A stretch of DNA of 64,000 nt, taken from assembly GCA_023212725.1 (NCBI GenBank), contig JALBYF010000005.1, positions 248,001 to 312,000 on the forward strand. The letters run 5' to 3'. This document shows positions 8,523 to 17,535 of the stretch, in pieces. Source of the stretch: Tranzscheliella williamsii. Lineage: Eukaryota > Basidiomycota > Ustilaginomycetes > Ustilaginales > Ustilaginaceae. Every line of letters begins with the position of its first letter. Position 1 is the first letter of the stretch. The translations under genes and the position numbers were made by a program. The notes under the pieces were generated by a model that was not told the DNA's origin, made no database searches, and worked only from the letters and a program-made list of their open reading frames with translations.

Positions 8523-10508
8523 CTAGACGGGGACGGAGGGTTTGGAGCTGCCCCAGGCGCCGGCGGGTTTGGGGGCGGCGCGGGGGGGGCGCGGAGCGCC
8601 AGGCGCGGCGCCTGGCTTGGCAGCCCCACCAGCCCAGGCCGACTTCTGCCCCTTGCGATCGCCAGCCTGCACGGCCGCGGCAGCAGCCACCGCATTCGCC
8701 TCATCCTGCGCCTCCTTGCTGATAATCGGCAAAGGCTTGGACTGGATATTGACAAGCACGTCGTGCATGCGCGTCCCATTGCGAAGGAACCAGTCGCCAT
8801 ACCGCCGCCCCACACGCGACTCGGCAATGTGCACCATGTCGGTGTCGATGACAAAATCGAGGTCCGAGGTGTTGACCATCTCGCCATCCAGCAGGCTTCC
8901 GCTCGACCACTTGAGCGAGCGCGTGGAGTTCTTCATCACCATCATCATCTCGACAAGCTCCTCCTGGTCAATCTCGAGGAAACTGGCCAGCTTGTCGGTG
9001 CCCAGAGTAGTGTAGAGGCGCAGGAAGGACCGCACGTTCGAGTTGGAAAGCTGGGTCTTGACATCCGCCAGGAAGACCCGCAGTTGGTGCTGAGCAGGGT
9101 CCGGGTACGCCTTATCCCTGTAGTCATCCAGCGCATCCTCGTCATGGTACGGCGGCGAGTTGGCAGTGATGAATTTGGGGCACGCGTACAAGAAAAGCTC
9201 TTCGAAGGCGCTGAGGCCCTCCAAGCCGTCACCGGCTTTGGTCATCTTGTTGAACTGGTCGCCATACTTCTCGCGCATCTGCGTCTGGATGTTCTCGTCC
9301 AAGCGAGTGGGACAGAGCGCACACGCCATGCTGAGCAGGGCATACATCCTGTCGGCGGTTTTGTTGATTTGGTCGTACTGGTAGGACCGCGTGTGGTACT
9401 GGCGCAATCGCATGATGAAGACGAGGATATGCGTAAAGCTCTTGATGCTATCAGGATACCTTCGCAGCATGAGGTATGCGAATCCGACATAGTAGTAGGC
9501 AGTGACATGGGCAGCGGTGACCCGGTTGATCAAGCCGGACTTCTTGTTGAGTTCAATGTGGTCCAGCATCTTGAGAGCCAACGTGTAATCGCCGAGCAAG
9601 ACGTGGACTCGGAGCAGGCCGATAATGGAGAAGTAGCCAAGCATCCTGTAAAGAGGCTTGCTGCCGAACTCTCCAGCGACCTCGTCGGGGTCCTCCCCCT
9701 TGCTGGCAGCGATCAGCTGTTCGGTGATCCTTGATTTCTGGATGAGCGAGTAGAGAACGTTGAGAACAGAGTAGGGACTCCAAACACCTCCGTCCTGCAG
9801 AAGGGCGAGTTCGTCCTCGCTCTTGTTGCTGACCTTGTTCTTCCACTGGGAGAAGGACTGGAACTGGTAGATAAATTCGTCAATGATGTCCCAGAGCCAC
9901 TGAGGGGGAAGCTCGAGCTCGACAGGGCCATCCGAGTTGAGGACAAAGTTGAAGAAGTCGCAGTAGTTGTCGTAGCTGTGGAATCGGTCTTCGCCATCTG
10001 GACTAAGGCGGGAGTATACGTGTCGGTACCAGAGCTCCCTGTAGAGGGTCAAGAACTTCTGGTCGTCGTGGACCAGAGGGGCAATGGTCTCTGCCTCGGG
10101 CCATTCGCTTCGGGCGTAGAATTTTTCGGTCAGCCGACTCCAGGTGCCTTCGTAGGCATTGGTGATGTCGCCGATGTTGTTGTTCTGCACAGCCTGGTTG
10201 AACAGCACAATGTACTTTCGGATAGCGTCGGGGACCGCAGCCAGCGCAGCCTGCTGGGCCTGTTGGGCGGCCTGAGCCTGGGCAGCGGCAAGCGCAGCCG
10301 CCTGAGCCTCGTCTATTTCAGCACCTGCCTCGCCGCCAAAGGTGCCTGCGTTTCCATAGTCACCGACTACGAGATCGACGTCGTCTCCAAGCTCTTCCTC
10401 ATCTCCGAGCTCTTCCTCCCCTCCGAAAAACTGTCGTTGCTGCTGCTGGTGCTGGGAAAACTCGCCGTTGTTCTGCTGGCCCTCAGGGGCTGATGGATCC
10501 GCGACCAT
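8523..10508 (-). CDS. Translation initiation factor eIF3 subunit L
   Basis: A 661-aa protein starting at an ATG (MVADPSAPEGQQ). After an acidic, Gln/Ala-rich N-terminus of about 95 residues comes the eIF3L block beginning AVPDAIRKYIVLFNQAV, with AYEGTWSRLTEKFYARSEWP and the helical repeats typical of this subunit. These include LGYFSIIGLLRVHVLLGDY, YYVGFAYLMLRRYPDSIK and, near the C-terminus, a PCI-like part ending in the SDLDFVIDTDMVHIAESRVG segment. The subunit is part of the eIF3 scaffold that recruits mRNA to the 40S ribosome. The last 60 residues are Ala/Gly/Pro/Lys-rich and poorly conserved. No intron is visible. The length is close to, or slightly above, that of other fungal homologues. 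Confidence 0.93.
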   Translation of the reverse strand: MVADPSAPEGQQNNGEFSQHQQQQRQFFGGEEELGDEEELGDDVDLVVGDYGNAGTFGGEAGAEIDEAQAAALAAAQAQAAQQAQQAALAAVPDAIRKYIVLFNQAVQNNNIGDITNAYEGTWSRLTEKFYARSEWPEAETIAPLVHDDQKFLTLYRELWYRHVYSRLSPDGEDRFHSYDNYCDFFNFVLNSDGPVELELPPQWLWDIIDEFIYQFQSFSQWKNKVSNKSEDELALLQDGGVWSPYSVLNVLYSLIQKSRITEQLIAASKGEDPDEVAGEFGSKPLYRMLGYFSIIGLLRVHVLLGDYTLALKMLDHIELNKKSGLINRVTAAHVTAYYYVGFAYLMLRRYPDSIKSFTHILVFIMRLRQYHTRSYQYDQINKTADRMYALLSMACALCPTRLDENIQTQMREKYGDQFNKMTKAGDGLEGLSAFEELFLYACPKFITANSPPYHDEDALDDYRDKAYPDPAQHQLRVFLADVKTQLSNSNVRSFLRLYTTLGTDKLASFLEIDQEELVEMMMVMKNSTRSLKWSSGSLLDGEMVNTSDLDFVIDTDMVHIAESRVGRRYGDWFLRNGTRMHDVLVNIQSKPLPIISKEAQDEANAVAAAAAVQAGDRKGQKSAWAGGAAKPGAAPGAPRPPRAAPKPAGAWGSSKPSVPV

Positions 10509-11132
10509 AGTGAAATATCCGATGCTGGTTATTCCCCGGTGGAAAAGCGCTGGGGGAGGTTTGGGAGTGATGGTGTGTGAGCAAAGATCAAGGTGATCGT
10601 GCCCACAGGACCACCGCCGCCGCTTCCTGTAACCTTCGAAAAGACTTTCGCAAAGTACGAGCTAGGCAGGAGTGACTACGAGAGTTCAAGAAGAATTTCC
10701 GTTTTCGTTACTACTATACACTGGCATCGCGTTACCGTACGCTAATGGGCATAATACAAGCTGACGCGCGTAAGATACGGAAAGTATATAGTCGGATAAG
10801 CACACCTTTCGAAGTAGGCAAGAAGATTTCTTCCAAGCTTCAAGTCAGGAAGAACCCGCAGCGGCGCGACCGCCTGCTTTTAGCAACAATCTGACTCGCC
10901 CGAGAAAGGTAGACAACAGTATGTCGAATCGTGCTTCATAACAGTATAACACAACACGGTAGGTAGGTCGTCGTATCCGGATTTCGCATACTATTAAAGG
11001 ACTGGACTTTGCCGCACCCGGTGCAGGCGAACGAGAGCGGCCGGATCTCTGATAATACAAGAGCTACAGCCTACAAACACCTCCTGGGTCGGGCCAGGTC
11101 GGGCAAGCAACGCTAAGTTCAATAATTCGACG
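10509..11132. promoter_or_regulatory. Upstream region of the eIF3L gene
   Basis: These 624 bp contain the eIF3L promoter and the 3' flank of the next gene, which is on the same strand. The segment 10680-11000 is visibly more AT-rich than the coding DNA. No convincing reading frame is present. Confidence 0.45.
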
Positions 11133-13469
11133 CTACTGTCGATGATGCTGGCCATAGTCGAAGAAGGCGCCCTGCTGTTGAGCGCCAGGCGGGGGATTGG
11201 GGGCCGTGCCTGGGGGATGCATCCTCACGTTGCCGCTGCCGTTCACGAGTGGGCTTAGATGGGAAGGATGCCGCTGGTCGTCGAGCAGGCTTGAATTTGA
11301 GGCAGCCAGGCTGCTTTGCGATCCCGGATCGCCCGCGGCGGTGGCTGAGGAGAGGTAATGTGAGTTGTGGTGATGACCACCGTGATGGCCGTGGGTCTGA
11401 TATGGCTGTTGCTGGTGGTGAGAGAGGGCTTGCTGGGCGGGCTGGGCGACATAGCCCGACTGGCCGAACAGCGATTGCGTCGCAGCGGGGTTTGCCCAGG
11501 TAGCATGGCTGTGGTCCTGTTGATGCGCTTGTTGCTGTTGCGACTGTTGCTGAGGATGCTGCTGATGTTGCGCATGCGGCTGATGTTGGCTGTGATGCGC
11601 ATTCTGCGGATGGTGCGGATGGGTGGCATGCTGCCGATTTGCCTGCGACGGGTCACCGCCGGTCGCCGAGGCGATCGAGCTGCCGTCGTTGCCGTAACCA
11701 GCCGAGTAATCAGGCAGGGCCCCGCCACGTCCGCCGTGAGCCCCCTCCAAGCCAGATGAAGATAAGGAGGTGTGTTGACTATGAAGTGAGGCGGCGGTCG
11801 CGTCATCTGCGCCGCCCGTGAGTAATGAAGCCCTCTGCGAAGGGGTCTGCCGGAAACGTGAGGGAGTGTCTTCGAGTTCTGCTTGCTCGGCCTTTCTCCG
11901 GCTGCCGGCTTTAGCCCCTGCGCCCTTGCTAGTTCCTGTCGCGCTGCTACCTCCACCAGCCATTGCACCCTTTTTGAGGCTCGCTGCACTAGCGGCGCCT
12001 CGCGTGGCTCTATCGGTACCACTGATGGCAGCCAGAGAAGTCGGTGCGGCAGCGCCAGATCCCGGAGCAAGCCTGCTATTGTCGGCATTGGCGGTCTTGG
12101 GCGTGCTCTCGCCGGTGTCTTGATGCGCGTTGCTCGCACGCGCTTCCTTCTTGCGGTGCAAATTTGCCTCGTCAATGGCATTGTCAATGATCTGCTGCAG
12201 AAGCTGCCTGGCCTTCCAGTGATCCTCGCAATCGCCAAGCTCCGCATGGTCCGCTTCCAGCCGATTGATAGCGGCTTTTACCCGATCCTCAGGTTGCTTC
12301 GCCAGACGAACTTCCTGCAGAAGCCATTCCTGGTATAGTTTCCGCCCGGTTTTGCGGACGCTCAGATACTGTTCTGGCCTGATTTCGAGGAATTCTTTCA
12401 AAGGTAGACGGCCCAGAGTGGCCATGGACCGTTTCGTTTGATCTCGATGGGCGCGCCGCGCGGCGTGCATGGTACGGTATTGAATGTTGCGAGACTGGTA
12501 ATTTGGGGGAGCATGCCAGGGACGGTTCAGCCAGGTCTTCCAGTCACCTAGCGAGGCCTCGGCGCTTGCTTTTTGTGCATTGGCTGCGCCTCCTGCATCC
12601 GCTGCGGAGTGGCGTTTTGATTGGTGATTAGCAGATGAGATATCGCCAGACATTTCCATCGGGTCGTCAGGGAAAACGGGACTTGGCAGACGGCTTTTGT
12701 GCAGGTCGGATACTTCTTGCATCGGCTGTAGCGGGTTCTGTCGCGGTCCCAAAGCAGATACGCTGTTGTTCAATGAAGGGGACGAGTTTGGAGAGGCCCC
12801 CCTAAGCGTGCTGCCAAACGTACGGTCCAGCGTCGAGCCGCTCGGATCCATTGAGTTTCGATGATTGTTGGCCGATGGTGGGTTGTAAAATGGCGCTGAT
12901 CGCGTTTCAGGTCGGGCGGCCGTGTTGGCGACGCTGGCGGCCGCAAGCGAGCCGGGGTTGTGTGCAATACCGTTGGTGCGAGTGCGGCCAGCGTCAACGT
13001 TGCTGACGGCTGGACTTGCGTCGACTCTAGCGCTAGCGTTTTGCGCGGACGAAAGCGTCGAGCCTGTGGCATTGGGATTAGCAGAAGGAGCGCGACCGCG
13101 AGCTGCACTGTCAGCAGCAGCTAAAGTGAGCTGCGAGATCTCGATAAGTCTGGATGTCAAAGAGACAAGGGAGGCGAGCTGTGTTCCCATCATGGACAAT
13201 TGACTTGCTACTTGAGCGCTCATGGCATTGACAGCTTGGACCACATCCGTGTTGGAAGATACGGGAGTGGGTGGTGCTTGTATCTGAGATGATGACACCT
13301 GTTGTGTCTGAGACTGCTGCATATCTTGCTGCGACGGGATTCCCATGCGAGGAGCGAGTCTCGGGTCGACAGCAGCAGCAGAAAGTCTGTTGAGAGGCGG
13401 TGATGGCGACCATCGCGCATGCGTCTGTTGTGGGTACATATGATACTCTTGTCGAGATAGGCGCGACAT
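11133..13469 (-). CDS. Low-complexity protein with a conserved helical central segment, function unknown
   Basis: The product is 778 aa from the ATG at 13469; the frame opens four codons earlier at a TTG. I do not recognise a named domain. A short helix-prone stretch lies near residues 78-115 (AVNAMSAQVASQLSMMGTQL onward). A folded-looking, charged segment follows at about 308-440. It begins DWKTWLNRPWHAPPNYQ, continues with RLPLKEFLEIRPEQYLSVR and KLYQEWLLQEVRLAKQ, and ends in a helical EADHAELGDCEDHWKARQLL part. The remainder is Ser/Ala/Gly-rich and the C-terminal third is a Gln/His tract. This architecture is common in fungal transcription or RNA regulators, but that is only an analogy. 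Codon use resembles that of its neighbours, so the gene looks real. Confidence 0.75.
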   Translation of the reverse strand: MSRLSRQEYHMYPQQTHARWSPSPPLNRLSAAAVDPRLAPRMGIPSQQDMQQSQTQQVSSSQIQAPPTPVSSNTDVVQAVNAMSAQVASQLSMMGTQLASLVSLTSRLIEISQLTLAAADSAARGRAPSANPNATGSTLSSAQNASARVDASPAVSNVDAGRTRTNGIAHNPGSLAAASVANTAARPETRSAPFYNPPSANNHRNSMDPSGSTLDRTFGSTLRGASPNSSPSLNNSVSALGPRQNPLQPMQEVSDLHKSRLPSPVFPDDPMEMSGDISSANHQSKRHSAADAGGAANAQKASAEASLGDWKTWLNRPWHAPPNYQSRNIQYRTMHAARRAHRDQTKRSMATLGRLPLKEFLEIRPEQYLSVRKTGRKLYQEWLLQEVRLAKQPEDRVKAAINRLEADHAELGDCEDHWKARQLLQQIIDNAIDEANLHRKKEARASNAHQDTGESTPKTANADNSRLAPGSGAAAPTSLAAISGTDRATRGAASAASLKKGAMAGGGSSATGTSKGAGAKAGSRRKAEQAELEDTPSRFRQTPSQRASLLTGGADDATAASLHSQHTSLSSSGLEGAHGGRGGALPDYSAGYGNDGSSIASATGGDPSQANRQHATHPHHPQNAHHSQHQPHAQHQQHPQQQSQQQQAHQQDHSHATWANPAATQSLFGQSGYVAQPAQQALSHHQQQPYQTHGHHGGHHHNSHYLSSATAAGDPGSQSSLAASNSSLLDDQRHPSHLSPLVNGSGNVRMHPPGTAPNPPPGAQQQGAFFDYGQHHRQ

Positions 13470-15099
13470 GATAGACGACAAGGCTTGTGTCTACTCCCAC
13501 TGTCGAAATACAGACCGAGGATCCGAGTTGCGGCTGTTCTGTCGTGATTTGCTGTCAAGCTAAGCTGAGCGCCTTCGTTCTAGCGAGCGTACGGCCCGAA
13601 CCACGCTGCAATAGATAACAAGTCGGAGATACCTGGCGCCTTGAGAGGGGCTACGAAAGAGAATGATAGATTGAGCGATGCAGGTCCACCACGGCCTTTG
13701 TCCACTACCACGACGAAATTGGGGATAGAGAAGGGATTCCCGACGCGCAGTCACAACCAAAACTTTGTAAGGAAAGGAAGGTAACGTTGTGTCGCCCGGT
13801 ATGTTCCGCGGCTGTGTGTGAAACGAAGAAGTCGGAGCGTTGAAACACGCTCGGTGTGGTGCGGCGGGTCAAGAAATGGAGGCAATGAGCTTGGCGTGGG
13901 GTTGGAGAAGCGGGACCGAGAGCACTGACTGGCTTGGTGGCGCAGCTAGGACGGCTGCGTTGCGGGTGCCGATATGATGCACCAATTGATGAAGCTGTAT
14001 TAAACTATGGAAAATCCGATGACGATGGCTGGCCTGCTGCGTCTGCTGCAGCGAAGATTATGAGATGGCGAAGCGAAAGCTCCGAGGTTCACGACAGAGT
14101 GAGTGGACTGGATAGCGGCAGTGGAAGCATGAATGAGACTGCGCGAGAACAAGAAACGCGAAAGAAGCTTGGACCACAACGCCAAAGGCCCTATCCATAT
14201 AACCCCAGTCCTCGGAACCCAGCTCCAGTCTCGTGTCCGTGGCTGTTTGGCCAGGCCCCGTTTTTGGGTGTGTAACACCGATTACAGATGCCCATTTCAA
14301 AGTGTTTCGTTTCTTTCGTGACATTTCCTTCTAGCCGAATCACTACTCAAGACTCTTTCGTGATTCTAGTCATCGCTACCAGCGGCACCGCTCGTCTCAT
14401 CGGTAATCTGGCTTCTCAGGATCCAACCATATTCATTCTAAACTACTTGCCATCGTAATCAATACGGTACGACGGAGGGCACCGGAGCATACCAACGCTC
14501 ATGTATTTGTACATGGTTGATTGTTCAACACGATTGCCGCACCATAGTGACTAGCTGGTTAAATAGCGCAGAGAAACGCTCAGGTGGGGGTATTTAATTT
14601 TGCGCTTCGGTCAAGCCCTCGACGGCGAAAAAGAAGATGCTGCGGATTGGCGGCTAAGGCCAGCGGCAGTGGGTCGAAAGGGCAGGGCTAACGGGTGACG
14701 TAGAGGCGGTCGCCATTGAGATCGATCCAGGTCATGGCCAGACCGGGGCACCCAAAAAGAGGTCGGCTCGATGTGTTAGATGGGTTTAGATCCGCCCGCG
14801 TCGGAACTTCCGACCGAGAGCGTTTCGCAGTTCGCAGACTGGATTTCCGAAACAAGTCAATACATGACTGCCACTCGCAACTCCTGCACTCACGCAGCCA
14901 AGTGGAGGCATTGGGCTCGCTCCTTCGCATGAGGTAAGAGTCGGTGACGCACGATATGCGGTCTCAATCACAGAGGGAGGCACTTGTCAACATGACTGTT
15001 CTGCTTCATTGTGTCTTCCCTTGCTAGTCCAACATCACCTTGCTACCATCATCGCAAGCGCCTCAACACAGGGGAATCCAAGGAGGGTTGCTCCTAGAG
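13470..15099. promoter_or_regulatory. Divergent intergenic region
   Basis: About 1.6 kb lie upstream of both the low-complexity gene (-) and the ABC1-kinase gene (+). Short reading frames at 13934-14275 and nearby have no recognisable content. The right end contains a likely leader intron of the kinase gene, listed separately. Confidence 0.45.
14934..15027 (+). other. Probable 5'-UTR intron of the ABC1-kinase gene
   Basis: A strong donor (GAG|GTAAGAG at 14934) pairs with a pyrimidine-rich acceptor (CTTCCCTTGCTAG, ending at 15027), giving a 94-nt intron. The exon upstream has no ATG in the frame of the main protein: a TGA lies at 14865. Splicing therefore appears to affect only the leader, and translation starts at 15100. 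Junctions are predicted from sequence only. Confidence 0.5.
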
Positions 15100-17205
15100 A
15101 TGTGGGCTTCACACGTCGGGAGAAGCGCCGGCTGGGCTGGCAGGAGCGTTCAGCTTTCGGGACGCGCCGACCTCGTCGCGGAGTCCCGTCTGGCCTTAAG
15201 CCGCTTTCCAACCCGCTCAGCTGCCTATCACCGTTTGACCAGCTCTGCATCCTCCCGCTATGGCCGAATGCGGGATAGCGGAGCGCCGCCAGGCATCGTT
15301 GGCTCCAATGCTGTTACCAGTGCAGTCAGAGCACACTCGTCATGCTCTTTTCACCCCGCGGGTAGCGCCCCGCGCGTGCGCTATCAGCAGCGGCGATTCG
15401 CCCACAGTCACGCATCGACAGCGTCGCCCAGCAGCACTGGCAGCCCCTCTAGACCCTCAAAGCCAGGCAAATGGACAAGACGAGGCGCGATGGCCCTCGG
15501 AGCGGCGGGCGTAGTCTACCTCTTCGATGAGTTTGTCAATGCACGCACCGCTCAGCGCAATCTGCTGACCGCCTACACTGGCTTGCGGATTGCACTCGAT
15601 TACAAACTCAACTTCGACCGCGACTCGCTCGAGTCCATCAACGCGCTGCACGAACGGTGTGCGGACAGGCTCATGTATGTGTGTGAGCAAAACCAGGGGC
15701 TCTATGTCAAGCTGGGCCAGGCCATTGGCTGCCAGGCCGCCATCCTCCCCAAGCCGTACCACCAGCTCACCAAGCTCTTCGACAATGCCGAGAAACTGCC
15801 CTATGAGGATGTCAGAAAGGTGCTCGTGGCTGAGCTTGGCGCCGAGCCCGACGACGTTTTCGCCGAGTTTGACCGGCTCCCCGTCGCCGCTGCCAGTGTT
15901 GCGCAGGTGCACAAGGCCCGGCTCAAGCCGCCACCCGGCTCGCCACCGGGCACGCTCGGCCCTGAAGTGGCGGTCAAGGTGCAGCGGCCCAACATCCGCA
16001 AGTATGCCAAGTGGGACCTGTGGTCGTTTCGCATCCTCCTGCTGCTGTATGAGCGCATCTTTGAGCTCCCGCTGGCCTTCGCCGGGCAGTATATTTCAGA
16101 CCAAATCGAGCAGGAAACCTTTTTCAAGTCTGAGCTTGCCAACTCGCTGCGGGCGAAGCATGCGATCGAGACGGATCCGGACAAGCTGGTCCGGAAGAGC
16201 TGCTATGTGCCGCACTTTTACCAGGAGCTGTGCACCCAGCGCGTGCTCGTCATGGAGTGGATTGGCGGGACGTGTCGCATGACGGACCGCGATAGGCTCG
16301 CCGAGATGGGGCTCTCCGCGCGGCAGGTCTCGCGGTCGGTCTGCGAGGCGTTCGCCAGCCAGATCTTCCAGCACGGCTTTGTGCAGGCCGACGGCCACCC
16401 GTCCAATGTGCTCGTCCGGCAGCATCCGAACGGAGTCAAGGGGCAGCACCAGGTAGTGCTCATCGATCACGGACTGTATGTCGAGCTGAGCGAGGACTTC
16501 CGCCGCAAGTATGCGCAGCTGTGGAAGGCCATTTTTACGCTCGATCTGACGACGCTCGACGATATCACGCGCGGGTGGGGGATGGGCGAGGAAGCGTCGG
16601 AGCTTTTTGCGTCGGCGACGCTGCTGCGGCCGTGGAGCAAGCCGAAAGCAAGCGGGGCGGCAGCGCACACTGCGGCGCAGGTGCACAAGACCGACCTGGA
16701 GCTGCAGCGCGAGATGAAGGAGAAAATCAAAAGCTTCCTTGTCCATGTAGAGTTGCTGCCCAAGGAGCTCATCTTTGTGGCGCGGTCGATGCGGATCATT
16801 CAGGCGAACAACCAGGTGCTGGGCTCGCCGGTAAACCGGCTCAACATCCTGGCCAAGCACGCTGCCGCGGCACTGATCGGGACGACGCGCACGCCGACGC
16901 TGTACCGCGCCCTGCGGCCGCACGCCGACGCCCCCCCGCGCCTCACCTCGCGCCTTGCCGAATGGCTCACCACCCGCCTCGACTACCTCCGCTTCCGCTC
17001 CACCCTCTTCCTCCTCGACCTCGCTTTCCTCGGCTCCGGCCTCTCTCACTGGCTCCGCTACTTCCTCCGCGCACCCCTCCCCGCCCTCCTCGGCCGCACT
17101 GACCCCTCGGCCGGCGGCTTCGAAGACGACCTCGAACAGAGCATGCGCAGAATGGCAAAGGACGAGTTCGGCGTAGAGCTCGACGAAGGCGCCTTCCTCG
17201 GCTAG
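15100..17205 (+). CDS. ABC1/ADCK (UbiB-family) kinase-like protein, probably mitochondrial
   Basis: A 701-aa protein starting at the ATG at 15100; the frame is open further upstream but without another ATG. The first ~120 residues are rich in Arg, Ser and Ala and lack acidic clusters, as in a mitochondrial targeting sequence. A hydrophobic stretch (ALGAAGVVYLF) follows. UbiB-family motifs are in order. KLGQ is at residue 204 and the Ala-rich loop AAASVAQVHKARL near 266. VAVKVQRP near 289 carries the lysine. The catalytic loop is ADGHPSNVL (Asp 431) and the metal-binding motif IDHGLY (Asp 456). DGHPSN and DHG deviate from the usual DPHPGN and DFG, but DHG is seen in the Mcp2/Cqd2-ADCK1/ADCK5 branch, to which this protein seems closest. 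Members influence coenzyme Q and lipid distribution in mitochondria; the substrate here is unknown. Confidence 0.88.
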   Translation: MWASHVGRSAGWAGRSVQLSGRADLVAESRLALSRFPTRSAAYHRLTSSASSRYGRMRDSGAPPGIVGSNAVTSAVRAHSSCSFHPAGSAPRVRYQQRRFAHSHASTASPSSTGSPSRPSKPGKWTRRGAMALGAAGVVYLFDEFVNARTAQRNLLTAYTGLRIALDYKLNFDRDSLESINALHERCADRLMYVCEQNQGLYVKLGQAIGCQAAILPKPYHQLTKLFDNAEKLPYEDVRKVLVAELGAEPDDVFAEFDRLPVAAASVAQVHKARLKPPPGSPPGTLGPEVAVKVQRPNIRKYAKWDLWSFRILLLLYERIFELPLAFAGQYISDQIEQETFFKSELANSLRAKHAIETDPDKLVRKSCYVPHFYQELCTQRVLVMEWIGGTCRMTDRDRLAEMGLSARQVSRSVCEAFASQIFQHGFVQADGHPSNVLVRQHPNGVKGQHQVVLIDHGLYVELSEDFRRKYAQLWKAIFTLDLTTLDDITRGWGMGEEASELFASATLLRPWSKPKASGAAAHTAAQVHKTDLELQREMKEKIKSFLVHVELLPKELIFVARSMRIIQANNQVLGSPVNRLNILAKHAAAALIGTTRTPTLYRALRPHADAPPRLTSRLAEWLTTRLDYLRFRSTLFLLDLAFLGSGLSHWLRYFLRAPLPALLGRTDPSAGGFEDDLEQSMRRMAKDEFGVELDEGAFLG

Positions 17206-17535
17206 TCTGGTCGCATTCCTCTTCTCCCTTCCGCACAGCTCGCCAAGCTCAGGATGGCAACATAGACACTTTGCCGCTATGGCTCCTCCACGTGAATACG
17301 AGTGCGGACACGTTGCGGCAAGGACGTTAGTAGTGATACAGGGCTGGTGCAGCGACCTAGGAAACAGTGGGCAGAGGGCCAGTAGGCAACAGGCGAACAG
17401 GAAGACCGAGGCGAGAGGAACGAGAGGGGATCTATGAGACAGCAGGAGAGGAAGCGTGATGCATGGGTGGCGGCAAATGGAGTAGGGGTATAGGCTTAGC
17501 GATAAGGGCAAGGCGGAATAACACCACAACGATAG
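17206..17535. other. Convergent 3' gap
   Basis: These 330 bp lie between the stops of the ABC1-kinase gene (+) and the MADS-box gene (-). I see no gene or repeat in it. Confidence 0.5.

Noticed and set aside
8763..9734. 323-codon plus-strand frame opposite eIF3L
   Set aside because: It is an antisense shadow. The eIF3L frame on the other strand is conserved along its whole length.
16096..17529. 477-codon minus-strand frame opposite the ABC1-kinase
   Set aside because: It is a GC-rich mirror frame of a well-supported gene, with Glu/Arg-rich nonsense composition.
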